Source: Gaiellasilicea sp963811885
GTDB lineage: Bacteria > Actinomycetota > Thermoleophilia > Gaiellales > Gaiellaceae
Length of the DNA stretch: 64,000 nucleotides
NCBI GenBank assembly: GCA_963811885.1
Contig: CAWETB010000015.1
Span: 1,364,001-1,428,000 of the forward strand
Reading direction: 5' to 3'
A program made the position numbers and the translations under genes. Each line of letters opens with the position of its first letter. The stretch's first letter is position 1. Shown here one piece after another: positions 35,402 through 43,630 of the stretch. The notes beneath the pieces are model-generated. The model was not told where the DNA came from, ran no database searches, and saw only the letters and a list, made by a program, of their open reading frames with translations.

Positions 35402-36362
35402 CTACTTCCCTCTGCCCCGCCCCTTCTCCTTCTGCTTGTCGTCGTCCTTGCAGTCGTTCCCGTCGTCGCGCCGTCCGTTGTCGTCTCCCCGGCTGTTGCC
35501 GTTGTGGTCGTCGTCGCGGCCGGGAGGGCCCGAGTGCTCGTGGTTGTCGTCGCCGCGACCCCAGCCGGGCCGCTGCGGCGCGTTCGGCGTCGACGGTGTG
35601 GTCGGTGTCGTCGGCGTGGTCGGCGTCGTCGGCGTGGTCGGTGTCGTCGGCGTGGTCGGCGTGGTCGGAGCGACGATCGGCGGCACCACCACCGTCGGCT
35701 TGCGCGGGTGCTGCGGCTTTGGCTTCGGCTTCGACGGCTTCGGGGTGGAAGGGGTCGGCGCGGGCGTCGGGCGTCGGGGTCGGAGTCGGAGTCGGGGTCG
35801 GAGTCGGAGTCGGAGTCGGAGTCGGGGTCGGAGTCGGAGTCGCCGGCGACTGCGGGCCGCCGTTCGGCCCGGGGGACGGCGTCGGGGTCGGTGCCGGCGT
35901 GGGCGCAGGCGTCGGAGTCGGAGTCGGCTTGGGAGTCGGCTTCGGCGTCGGCTTGGGGGTCGGCTTCGGGGTGGGCTTGGGGGCCGGCTTCGCCGTCGGC
36001 TTGGCCGCCGGCGTCGGCTTGGCGGCCGGCTTCGAAGGCTTCGAGCTGGGCGAGCTCGGCGTCGTGGGCGCTGCTGTCGTGGGCTTCACCGTCACGGCAG
36101 CAATGCGCGCGCTCGGCCGAGGCGTGCCGGCGGGCGAAGGACGATCGGCTGCGCTTCCGGCAGGGGGCTTCGCGGTGGAACCGGGCGTCTCGGCCGCGGG
36201 CACGTAGATCACCGGCGGCTGGCTCGTGTCCGAGAATGCCTCCGGCGGCAGGATGCGACTGATCCGGGTCGGATCGTCGAGCGCTCCGCGCCAGAGGTAG
36301 CCGGCGGTCACGGCGACGGCCACCAGACTCGACACGCGAAGGACTGTCCAGGGGGATCTCAC
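35402..36362 (-). CDS. Membrane-anchored Pro/Thr/Lys-rich surface protein (one frameshift)
   Basis: From a GTG at 36362 the protein begins RSPWTVLRVSSLVAVAVTAG (one membrane helix), then a low-complexity stalk of TPKPTPKPTPKP and TPTPTPTP repeats. At about 35768 the frame shifts by one base; the continuation STPKPSKPKPKPQHPRKPT leads to VVVPPIVAPTTPTTPTTP repeats and ends in an acidic/basic Asp-Arg-Lys-rich tail. About 320 residues in total. Such PT-rich stalks span the cell wall. Long repeats make the region error-prone, so exact length is uncertain. Confidence 0.6.
35595..35667 (+). repeat. 9-bp tandem repeat encoding Thr-Pro-Thr
   Basis: About eight copies of a GGYGTSGTC unit on the plus strand, coding PTT/TPT on the minus strand of the surface protein. 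Copy number could change by slippage. Confidence 0.7.
35773..35842 (+). repeat. 6-bp tandem repeat encoding Pro-Thr
   Basis: About eleven copies of GTCGGR on the plus strand, coding (PT)n on the minus strand. A degenerate extension runs to about 36010. The frameshift of the surface protein lies at the edge of this array. Confidence 0.7.
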
Positions 36363-36417
36363 TACGGCCCCGAGTATTCCCTGTTCGGCGGATGCCCTAC
36401 CGCGGAACCGATAGAGG

Positions 36418-36491
36418 GGTGGCGAACGGGACTCGAACCCGCGACCACCGGGACCACAACCCGGGGCTCTACCAACTGAGCTACCGCCACC
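36418..36491 (-). tRNA. tRNA-His (anticodon GTG)
   Basis: Cloverleaf with an extra 5' G (G-1, at 36491) opposite discriminator C, the hallmark of tRNA-His. Acceptor GTGGCGG, anticodon stem CCGGG/CCCGG with loop TTGTGGT giving GTG, T arm with GGTTCGAGTCC. CCA not encoded. Confidence 0.95.
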
Positions 36492-36540
36492 TCGACGCGC
36501 ACAGGATAGCGGCGGAACGTGGGGCATACTGACCGCGAGC

Positions 36541-36612
36541 GGCCCCGTAGCTCAGTGGATAGAGCGGCAGGCTTCGAACCTGCGTGCGGAGGTTCGATTC
36601 CTCCCGGGGCCA
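36541..36612 (+). tRNA. tRNA-Arg (anticodon TCG)
   Basis: Acceptor GGCCCCG/CGGGGCC, D arm GCTCAGTGGATAGAGC, anticodon stem GCAGG/CCTGC with loop CTTCGAA giving TCG, T arm GGAGGTTCGATTCCTCC, discriminator A. CATACT at 36525-36530, ten bases upstream, is a plausible -10 box. Confidence 0.95.
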
Positions 36613-36740
36613 TCCCCCGAGTTCCGACGACCATTTTCGACGTTCCCCCCACTCGACTCATCCCCCTCTCCTCGTTATAGGCGGTCTCGGGGGAACGTGG
36701 GTAAAACCTGGACCACCGCCCGTCTATGCTGTCCGTTCAG

Positions 36741-36824
36741 GCGGGCGTGGCGGAACTGGCAGACGCGCCGGGTTTAGGTCCCGGTGGGCTTCGGCTCTTG
36801 GAGGTTCAAGTCCTCTCGCCCGCA
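36741..36824 (+). tRNA. tRNA-Leu (anticodon TAG)
   Basis: An 84-nt type II tRNA with long variable arm: acceptor GCGGGCG/CGCCCGC, anticodon stem CCGGG/CCCGG, loop TTTAGGT giving TAG, T arm GGAGGTTCAAGTCCTC. TATGCT at 36725-36730, ten bases upstream, is a good -10 box. A convergent gene ends inside it. Confidence 0.95.
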
Positions 36825-37686
36825 CTCGCAAGGCCCTCGAGCACCTCTTCGAGCGGCGGCTCGGGCGCGATCGACTCGGGCGCGGCGGCTCCGAGATCCG
36901 TCTCGGCGAGGTGTCCGTAGACCTCCGCCATCGCCTCGAACAACGCCGGCGTCAGCCCCGCGCTCGCCTGGGTGTCCGCGATCTCCCGCATCTCGCCGAC
37001 GTAGCGGCCGGCCTTCGTCGTCGAGACGGCGAGCAGGCGCGCCGCCCTGTCGATCTGCGCCGGAAAGGAGTCGTGGAGATCGTCGAGCACCTCGGCGAGG
37101 ACACCGTTGGCATGGGCTGTCACGAGCGCGTGCGTGAGCAGCGCCGTGTAGCCCTTGTAGACCGAGGCGGTGCACATCTTCACCGCCGACGCGAGCCCCA
37201 CCTCGGCGCCGACGGCACGCACGTCGAGCCACGCCGGCGCCGCCTCCGCGAGCTCCGAAGCCCGCGGCGCCGGACACGTAGACACGCGTGCGGTAGTCCG
37301 CGCGCGGCGGGCCGCCTGAGATCGACCCGTCGACGAACTCGAGCCCGGCGGCGGCCACGATGCCCGCGACCTCGCGAGCAGTCGAAGGCGAGACCGCGTT
37401 CCAGTCCGAGACGAGCGGCCGGGCGCCGGTCCGCTCGGCCGACGCGGCGAGGTCGGCGGCGATCGACCGTGCCTGATCGGGCGGCGCGATCGAGAGCACG
37501 AGGTCGGCGGCCGCGACCACTGCGTCGAGCGTCGTCCAGGAGCTCGAGCCCCGCCTGCTCGGCGAGACGTCGCGTCCGCTCACTTCGTCCGGCGAGCGTG
37601 CTGACGACCCGAGCGCCGCCCGCCCGGTAGGCGGCGCCGACGGCGCTCCCCATCGCCCCCGGGCTGACGATGCCGACCGTTTGCAT
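36806..37686 (-). CDS. NAD-binding beta-hydroxyacid dehydrogenase-like, DUF1932 (two frameshifts)
   Basis: About 290 residues of the 3-hydroxyisobutyrate/6-phosphogluconate dehydrogenase superfamily. The Rossmann start QTVGIVSPGAMGSAVGAAYR is in frame from ATG 37686, the middle (VSDWNAVSPSTAREVAG) in a second frame, and the C-terminal helical domain (VKMCTASVYKGYTALLTHAL) in a third. Shifts are near 37540 and 37265. The TGA stop at 36806-36808 lies inside tRNA-Leu (complement of its TTCAAG loop), an 18-base convergent overlap. Confidence 0.68.
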
Positions 37687-37752
37687 CGCCGAACCTTACG
37701 ACGACTCGATTGGTCGCACCTTCGGGATCGCGGTTCCGTAGGCTGCGCGCCA

Positions 37753-38642
37753 ATGGCCTCGATCCTCGCCCTCGTCGCAGCCTTCCTCTTCGCCCTCGCG
37801 GCGACCCTGCAACAGAAGGGCGCGCTCAACCTGTCGGAGCTGTCGCTTCGCGACCCGGCGTCGCTGGCGCGGCTCGTCGGTCAGACGACGTGGCTCCTCG
37901 GGACCGGGGCGCTGCTCATCGGCTACGTGTTCCAGGCGGCGGCCCTCGACCGCGGACGGCTGTCGATCATCCAGCCGCTGCTCGTGATGACGATCGTGTT
38001 CGCTCTTCCGCTCGGCTACTTCCTGACGAGCCAGCACGTGGGTCGGAACGAGGTATGGGGGCCGCGGTGATCGTCGTCGGACTGGCGCTCTTCGCGCTCT
38101 ACGGCGACCCGGCGGGCGGTCGCGAGAACGCGCCGGGCAGCGAGTGGGCGATCGCGATCGCGATCATCGTCGTCGTCTGCGCGGTCCTGCTTGCCTTCGG
38201 CGGTCGGGGAGGGCTGACGATGAAGGCCGCCGTCTACGGGACCGTGGCCGGCATCCTCTTCGGCCTCTCGGCGGCGCTGACGAAGCCGACGCTCGACTTC
38301 CTCCACGCCGGGATCGACGAGCTCCTCACCCACTGGGAGCCCTACGCGCTCGCGATCGCCGGGATCATCGGGTTCGTGCTCCAGCAGATCTCGCTCGGGA
38401 CCGGCAAGCTGGCGCCGTCGGTCGCGACCGTCTCGGTCGCCAACCCGGTGGTCGGCATCCTCCTCGGCGTCGTCCTGCTCGAGGAGCGGCTGAGCAGGCC
38501 CGCCTGGCACGTCGTCGTCGCGTGCATCGGCCTCGGCCTGGCGCTGGCGGGCGCGGTCGTGATCTCGCTCGCTCGCGAGGCGGCCGCCGGTGGGCCGGAG
38601 CGCCCCGCCGCTCCCTCACCGCCGGAGACCGCAGCGGCCTAG
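37753..38642 (+). CDS. DMT/EamA-family transporter (one frameshift)
   Basis: About 296 residues with ten expected membrane helices. The first half (SILALVAAFLFALAATLQQK; RGRLSIIQPLLVMTIVFALP) starts with ATG at 37753. The second half (AAVYGTVAGILFGLSAALTK; PVVGILLGVVLLEERLSRP) is in another frame; the shift is at about 38058 in a run of G bases. Substrate unknown. TAGGCT at 37739-37744 is a likely -10 box eight bases before the start. Confidence 0.75.
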
Positions 38643-38645
38643 CCG

Positions 38646-38991
38646 TCAGCCCGCGCCGGCGGGCTTCGTCCTCCAGCAGCGCGACGACGGCGTTCGCCCA
38701 GTCGGCGACGTCGTCGAGGGTCTCTTGATCGCGAATCGTCCGGAACCCGGCGAGCAGGACGTCGAGCTCTCCGCGGGAGAGCGTGCGCCGCGGACCAGCC
38801 TCTTCGCCGGCGTCCGTCGGCCCGAGATCGGCTTCGGCCTTTCGCGCCGTGGCGAAGAGCGCGACAGCCTCGTGGTTCCCGGCCGCCTCGCCGAGCTGTT
38901 CCAGGAGCTCGTCGACCCGTCGATGCCCCTCGGGCGTGAGCGCGGCGATCGCCTTTGCCAGGTACGCGGAGTGGTGGTCGGACGTCGACAC
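38646..38991 (-). CDS. Hypothetical helical protein, 3' end uncertain
   Basis: The GTG at 38991 opens a charged helical protein (SAYLAKAIAALTPEGHRRVD; ATARKAEADLGPTDAGE; ELDVLLAGFRTIRDQETLDD). In this frame no stop occurs before the convergent EamA gene. A one-base indel near the end would give TGA at 38646 or TAG at 38639, so I place the end there. About 115 residues. Family not recognised. It starts three bases after tRNA-Arg. Confidence 0.5.
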
Positions 38992-38993
38992 GA

Positions 38994-39066
38994 TGCGCCC
39001 GGGAGGATTCGAACCTCCGGCCAACGGATTAGAAGTCCGTCGCTCTGTCCACTGAGCTACGGGCGC
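38994..39066 (-). tRNA. tRNA-Arg (anticodon TCT)
   Basis: Acceptor GCGCCCG/CGGGCGC, D arm GCTCAGTGGACAGAGC, anticodon stem ACGGA/TCCGT with loop CTTCTAA giving TCT, T arm GGAGGTTCGAATCCTCC, discriminator A. CCA not encoded. Confidence 0.95.
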
Positions 39067-39089
39067 TCCGTCACAGCGTAGCCCGGGCG

Positions 39090-39122
39090 CTGGAGGGGCC
39101 TCCCGGCGGGCTGCCCCTCCAG
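39090..39122 (-). terminator. GC-rich hairpin after the secreted hypothetical gene
   Basis: CTGGAGGGGC (39090-39099) pairs perfectly with GCCCCTCCAG (39113-39122). No U-tract on either side. It lies 25 bases after the stop of the secreted protein gene at 39147 and before tRNA-Arg; a terminator or RNA-stability element is likely. Confidence 0.45.
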
Positions 39123-39146
39123 CTTCGCGTTGCCTACGTCGCGACG

Positions 39147-39727
39147 TCAGACGCCCGTCACCCGGCAGCTGTTGCCCGAGCCGAGCATCACGCCCGGGGC
39201 GAGGAACTTCCACCGCGAAGCATCGTCGTCCGTCGGGGCATTCGCGGACAGCTCGATAGGCGACGACTTCACGGCGTCTGGATTGAGGCCGACCGATGAC
39301 GCCCTTCGCCTGCACGGTAGTCCGAGTATGTGAACTTCTGCTTCATTCACGACCCCGTTCATTGTCGGTGATGCGTCCCGACCTCTGACCCGCTCGAAGC
39401 GACCACGAGCTGGTGTCGCCGAACTCAGGGCTTGGAGCCGCCGTAGCTCGCGAGCAGCCGTCGTGCCGTCCGACGGCATAGAACGCGTCCAAGTCATCTT
39501 CGTGCGCCCACCCGGACATCTGAGCTTCGGACCCCCCCACCGAAGTCGCCCGTAAGCTGCGGTTCGCCGGGATCGTGTCGCTCGTGCAAAAGACGGGCAC
39601 GACGCTGTCCGCCTGGAACTTCGCCGGAGCGGCGGCCGCGAAGATCCCGAGGCAGACGATCGCCGCAATCAATGCCAGTGCCGCACGCCGAGCCAAGCGC
39701 GGCCGTGCGCGAAGTCTGTGCCAGCAT
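39147..39727 (-). CDS. Secreted hypothetical protein (two frameshifts)
   Basis: ATG at 39727 with GGAAGGGG upstream opens MLAQTSRTAALG; the signal helix ALALIAAIVCLGIFAAAAPA follows after a shift near 39690. Then FQADSVVPVFCTSDTIPANR and a second shift near 39440 lead to the end SRWKFLAPGVMLGSGNSCRV at 39147. About 193 residues with two or three Cys. Family not recognised. The frames are collinear, so I treat them as one gene with moderate doubt. Confidence 0.45.
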
Positions 39728-39835
39728 GAGAACCCCTTCCGCAGTGAGGCCCCGGTCAAGTTGCCCGGGGAACAAGTCGCACGCTACGCCCCTCTTGTGC
39801 TCCTTGCAACCGGTAAATGAAGGCGCGTTGGCTCC

Positions 39836-40423
39836 CTAGGAGCGGACGCCGAAATCGGTCGTGATGATGACGACGTCGCGGCCGCCGTACACGCCCGGCG
39901 CGGCGCGCACCTGGAGGGCGGAGAGGCCGATCTCACGCCAGCGGGCGGTGAGGATGTTCTTCCGGTGGCCCGGGCTGTTCATCCAGAGCTTGAGCGCCGC
40001 GGCGGCGCTGAGGTCGCCGGACGACCAGAGCAGGTTCTCGCCCACCGACCAGCTCTGGTAGCCGTCGGGGCTGTAGAAGCGCTGCACGCGCTTCCAGAAC
40101 TCGGAGCCGTCGCGCGACTCGTGCTCGAAGAAGCCGTAGGTGCCCATCGCGCGCGAGTGGGTGTCCGCGGCCGTCGAGAGCGGCCGCGAGAGCCGAACCG
40201 GCGTGAGACCGTGCTGCCGCCGGATCCTGTTCAGCTCGGCGAGCACCTGGCCTTCGAGCTGGTCGGCCGCCGCGAGCGTGCGGACCGGCTTTGCCGTCGC
40301 CCCGGCGCCGGCGGCGAAGACGCTCAGAAGCGTCAGCGCGATCGCGAGCGCAAGGATCGAGACCCTGGTCCGGTGCCCTCCCACACCCTCTGAATCGGAC
40401 ACTCGCGGCCGGACTGTGATCAT
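39836..40423 (-). CDS. Secreted CAP-domain (SCP/PR-1) protein
   Basis: A 195-residue protein: signal anchor (VSILALAIALTLLSVFAAGA), then a CAP domain starting with VLAELNRIRRQHGLTPVRLS and containing GTYGFFEHESRDGSEFW, WSVGENLLWSSG and LKLWMNSPGHRKNILTARW. The His and Glu of the CAP cavity are present. Role outside the cell unknown. ATG at 40423. Confidence 0.88.
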   Translation of the reverse strand: MITVRPRVSDSEGVGGHRTRVSILALAIALTLLSVFAAGAGATAKPVRTLAAADQLEGQVLAELNRIRRQHGLTPVRLSRPLSTAADTHSRAMGTYGFFEHESRDGSEFWKRVQRFYSPDGYQSWSVGENLLWSSGDLSAAAALKLWMNSPGHRKNILTARWREIGLSALQVRAAPGVYGGRDVVIITTDFGVRS

Positions 40424-40458
40424 CCGATCGAGGGATCGCTGTCGGAATAACCGCAGGT

Positions 40459-41494
40459 CTAGACGGTGGTCGGCTCGCCCGGCAGGGCCGCGCCTTGGAT
40501 CGCCTGATGCTCGAGCCAGTCGACGCAGGATCACCTGGATCGTGCCGGCGACCGGGATCGCGGCGAGGGCGCCGACGACGCCGGCCAGCTCGGCGCCGAT
40601 CAGGACGGCGATCAGGACGGCCAGCGGCGAGAGCCTGCACGGTCCGCCCGTAGACGATCGGCTGCAGGACGTGGTTCTCGAGCTGCTGGTAGAGGATGAA
40701 GAAGATCAGCACGATCACGCCGGAGGTCGTCGAGTCGAGGAACGCGACGGTCGTGACGAGGATGGCGGCGATCGTCGCCCCGGCGAGCGGGATCAGGTCG
40801 AGGATGGCGACGAGGAGACCGAGCGCGACCGCGAACGGCACGTCCAGCGCCGAGCAGGACGGCCGTCGAGACGACGCCGGCGATCAGGCTGATCGCCAGG
40901 TTGCCGGTCACGTAGCCGCCGATCGTCTGGTAGATCTCGTCGCCGATCTTGCGCCAGCGCGGCTGCTGCTCTGCGGGCAGGAGGCTGTAGAACCGCTCGA
41001 CCCAGGCCGGCCCCTCGAGCAGCATGAAGAAGGTCAGGAACGCGATCGTCACCGTCGCGATCACCGCCGTGACGACGCCCTTCGTCACCGCGAGCGCCGT
41101 CCCGGAGAACCCGAGCAGCTTCGACGCGCCGCCTTCGGAGAGCGCATCGCGCACGCGCTCGGTGATCTGGTACTCGCGCTCGAGGAAGCCGAGCTTGCCC
41201 CGCCCCGCCGTCAGGTCCTCGACGTAGCCCGGGACCGCGTCGACGAAGTCGTTCACCTGGGAGACGAGCGTCGGGACGATCGTCGCCGCGATCGCGGCGA
41301 TGACGAGGATCGCGCCGATGAAGACGATCCCGACGGCGAGTCCGCGCCGCGCGATGCCCGCGCCGCTGCAGCCACTCGACCGCCGGGTTGAGCGCCAGCG
41401 CGAGGAAGATCGCGACGAAGATCCAGATCAGGATTCCCTGCGCCGCCTGGACGACCTCGATCAGGACGACGCCGGCGAGGATGATCCCGAGCAC
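40459..41494 (-). CDS. AI-2E family transporter (copy 1, several frameshifts)
   Basis: About 345 residues in four collinear blocks: LGIILAGVVLIEVVQAAQGI; DFVDAVPGYVEDLTAGRGKL with IAFLTFFMLLEGPAWVERF; PFAVALGLLVAILDLIPLAG with YQQLENHVLQPIVYGRTVQ; and the end QAIQGAALPGEPTTV at TAG 40459-40461. Shifts lie near 41360, 40850, 40640 and 40520. The YQQLENHVLQP motif is typical of AI-2E/PerM. Export substrate unknown. No good start codon precedes 41494; a CTG at about 41542 would extend it. Confidence 0.68.
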
Positions 41495-41598
41495 GACGAG
41501 GACCGCGCGCGGGCGGAAGCGGACGAGACGCTCCTCCAGCCGGCGAGCCTACGGAGCGCCGCGGACGGCGCTCGGCGAGACGCCTCGCGCGCGAGCTC

Positions 41599-41921
41599 TC
41601 AGTCGGGCGGCCGGCGTCCCGGAACGAGCTCAGGTCGGCGAAGGCGACGTCGTACGCCTCCGTCTCCTGCACCTCGACACTCACCGTGGACGTGATCCGG
41701 TCGCGCAACTTCAGCCGCGCCACCCGGCTTCGCTCGGCGACCTCCTTGCTCTCCCAGAACGAGATCACGTGCGTGGTGCCCGTCTCGTCGTTGCTGAGCA
41801 TGACCAGCCCCTCGAACCCCTCGAGGTCGCGGAGCCACTCGACCATCGTCTCGCCGGCCATCGCGGCGAGCGCGACCATGTCCTCGGCCGTCCCCTTCGT
41901 CGTTGTCATCGATGCGTGCAT
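41599..41921 (-). CDS. Antibiotic-biosynthesis-monooxygenase-like dimeric alpha/beta-barrel protein
   Basis: About 107 residues. EGFEGLVMLSNDETGTTHVI and FWESKEVAERS match the ABM-like ferredoxin-fold family, but catalytic residues of that family are not strongly conserved. ATG at 41921 (or 41909). The frame reads through at the end, and a one-base shift at about 41607 gives a stop at 41599. It starts four bases after tRNA-Gly. Confidence 0.6.
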
Positions 41922-41924
41922 AGG

Positions 41925-41995
41925 AGCGGGTGGAGGGAATCGAACCCTCATAACTAGCTTGGAAGGCTAGGGCTCTACCATTGAGCTACACCCGC
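41925..41995 (-). tRNA. tRNA-Gly (anticodon TCC)
   Basis: 71 nt: acceptor GCGGGTG/CACCCGC, D arm GCTCAATGGTAGAGC, anticodon stem CTAGC/GCTAG with loop CTTCCAA giving TCC, T arm GAGGGTTCGATTCCCTC, discriminator T. Confidence 0.95.
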
Positions 41996-42017
41996 GCGGG
42001 TCACGTAGCGTAGCCGG

Positions 42018-42728
42018 GTGGATCCCTATGCGTGGTCGTGGAGCTCGCACGCGCTCGTCCTCGTTCCAGCCCTCACGATCGGCTACTTCTGGGCGTTGCG
42101 GCGCGAGCCGGCGCCACGCTGGCGGATCGCCTGCTGGATCGCGTCGATGGTGCTGCTGCTCGCCGTCTCGGTGACGCCGATCGAGACGATCTCGCTCCAC
42201 TTCCTCCTCTCGGTGCACCTGATCCAGAACGTCGTGCTCGCGGAGTGGGCCCCGCTGCTGGCCGTGCTCGCGATCCCGCCCGCACTCGCCGCCCGCGCGC
42301 CGCGGGTGCCGCCGGTCCTCGCGCTCGCGCTCTGGCTCGTCAACTACGGCGTCTGGCACCTGCCCTGGGTCTACGACGCGGCGCTCCACCATCAGCACTC
42401 GCTGCTCCATCTCGAGCACGTCCTCTACTTCGCCACCGGCGTCCTGCTCTGGTGGCCCGTCTTCCACGGCGACCTGTCGTCCGGCGGCAAGGCGCTCTAC
42501 CTCTTCGCGGCCTTCGTGCTCGCGAGCCCGATCGGCCTGATGATGGCGCTCGTCCCCGAGCCGATCTACGACTTCTACGTCGACGCGCCGCGGCTGTGGG
42601 GCCTGTCGCCGATCCTCGACCAGCAGATCGCCGGTGTCTCGATGGCTGCGGCGGAATCGGTCGTCTTCTTCGCGTTCTTCGCGTTCTTCCTCGCGCGGTT
42701 CTTCAACGAGCAGGACGCCATGACTTGA
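42018..42728 (+). CDS. ctaG: Cytochrome c oxidase assembly protein, CtaG/caa3 type
   Basis: A 236-residue protein with about seven membrane helices and conserved His residues: SLHFLLSVHLIQNVVLAEWA, YGVWHLPWVYDAALHHQHS and LHLEHVLYFATGVLLWW. These match the caa3_CtaG family involved in copper insertion into oxidase. The GTG at 42018 is six bases after TAGCGT (42006-42011), leaderless type. A small gene starts at its stop (TGATG). Confidence 0.85.
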   Translation: MDPYAWSWSSHALVLVPALTIGYFWALRREPAPRWRIACWIASMVLLLAVSVTPIETISLHFLLSVHLIQNVVLAEWAPLLAVLAIPPALAARAPRVPPVLALALWLVNYGVWHLPWVYDAALHHQHSLLHLEHVLYFATGVLLWWPVFHGDLSSGGKALYLFAAFVLASPIGLMMALVPEPIYDFYVDAPRLWGLSPILDQQIAGVSMAAAESVVFFAFFAFFLARFFNEQDAMT

Positions 42729-42949
42729 TGACGAACGTCACGAGCATGAATTCCCTCCGCAGGTGGTTCGGCTCGCTCTTCCGCACCGGCTCCGAGCCCG
42801 GGTCGAGCCCGGACCCCGACCGCCGCGCCGGCAGCGACCGGCGCTCGGGCGACGACCGCCGCTCCAGCTTCGGCGAGCCGCGCGCGGCCTCCGACGAGCG
42901 CCGCGACGGCGCCGAACGCCGCACCGGCGACGACCGCCGCACCAGCTGA
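42728..42949 (+). CDS. Small Arg/Asp-repeat protein coupled to ctaG
   Basis: 73 residues from ATG 42728, which shares one base with the ctaG stop. After MTNVTSMNSLRRWFGSLF the protein consists of repeats of the type DRRSGDDRR (RRAGSDRR, RRSGDDRR, ERRTGDDRR). No membrane helix or Cys. Highly charged and surely disordered. Similar R-R-x-G-x-D-R-R tails exist in other actinobacterial proteins, but I do not know a function. Confidence 0.55.
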   Translation: MTNVTSMNSLRRWFGSLFRTGSEPGSSPDPDRRAGSDRRSGDDRRSSFGEPRAASDERRDGAERRTGDDRRTS

Positions 42950-42987
42950 CTCCACCAAGGATCGCCGCCCCTCGGCAAGAGGGTGTT

Positions 42988-43065
42988 GAGGCCCGCGAAG
43001 CAGGCCTCCTTCAGGGATCTTCGCGCGAAGCGGTATCCGCTCCCGCGGATGCCGCTTCCTGCGCC
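42988..43065 (+). repeat. Two-hairpin dispersed repeat, copy 3
   Basis: First hairpin GAGGCC..GGCCTC (42988-43008), core CTTCAGGGATCTTCGCGCG, second palindrome 43028-43057 (AAGCGG/CCGCTT and ATCCGC/GCGGAT), then CCTGCGCC. Lies just before tRNA-Pro on the opposite strand. Confidence 0.78.
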
Positions 43066-43072
43066 AATAAGG

Positions 43073-43146
43073 TCGGGGCGGCCGGATTCGAACCGGCGAC
43101 TTCTCGCTCCCAAAGCGAGCGCGCTACCAGGCTGCGCCACGCCCCG
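43073..43146 (-). tRNA. tRNA-Pro (anticodon TGG)
   Basis: 74 nt: acceptor CGGGGCG/CGCCCCG, anticodon stem CTCGC/GCGAG with loop TTTGGGA giving TGG, T arm GCCGGTTCGAATCCGGC, discriminator A. Confidence 0.95.
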
Positions 43147-43200
43147 CTGCGCTGATCGTACTCGCGGCCGCTCGAGCCGACCGTCTGGGAGGATCGCGGC

Positions 43201-43590
43201 GTGTCCCACCAGAAGCGCATCGAGATTCGCTGGCGCGACCTCGACTCCTACGGCCATGTCAACCAGGCGGTCTACCTCACCTACGCCGAGGAGGTGCTCG
43301 ACGACTGGTTCCGCACGAAGCTCGGCCGCGATCCGGGAGTCGGCTGGGACTACGTCGCCCGCCGGACGACGATCGACTACCGCGGTGAGCTGCGCCTCGC
43401 CGACCGCGTCGCCGTCGGTTCGGCCGAGCTGGCGCAGCTCGGCACGACCAGCCTGACGGCCAGGGTGATGCTGAGCGCGCCGGACGGCCGCGTCGCGACC
43501 GAGCTCGAGCTGGTGATCGTCGCGATCGACGGCAAGGGCGGCGCGCCGCGACCCCTGACGGACGCCGAGCGGTCGGCACTCTCCGCGTAG
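43201..43590 (+). CDS. 4-hydroxybenzoyl-CoA thioesterase-type (4HBT) protein
   Basis: A 129-residue hotdog thioesterase: IRWRDLDSYGHVNQAVYLTY carries the catalytic Asp and the GHVNN-like motif. Substrate unknown. The GTG at 43201 follows GAGGAT six bases upstream; leaderless type. A separate lineage from the two PaaI copies. Confidence 0.85.
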   Translation: MSHQKRIEIRWRDLDSYGHVNQAVYLTYAEEVLDDWFRTKLGRDPGVGWDYVARRTTIDYRGELRLADRVAVGSAELAQLGTTSLTARVMLSAPDGRVATELELVIVAIDGKGGAPRPLTDAERSALSA

Positions 43591-43630
43591 GCGGGCAGGA
43601 ATCCGGGCGGCCGGGCGTTACAACACTCCG

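Noticed and set aside
35593..36010. CRISPR-like array
   Set aside because: The repeats are 6-9 bp tandem units coding Pro-Thr, with no spacers and no cas genes.
36418..36824. A prophage or integrative element attached at the tRNA cluster
   Set aside because: No integrase, phage genes or duplicated tRNA 3' end near the cluster.
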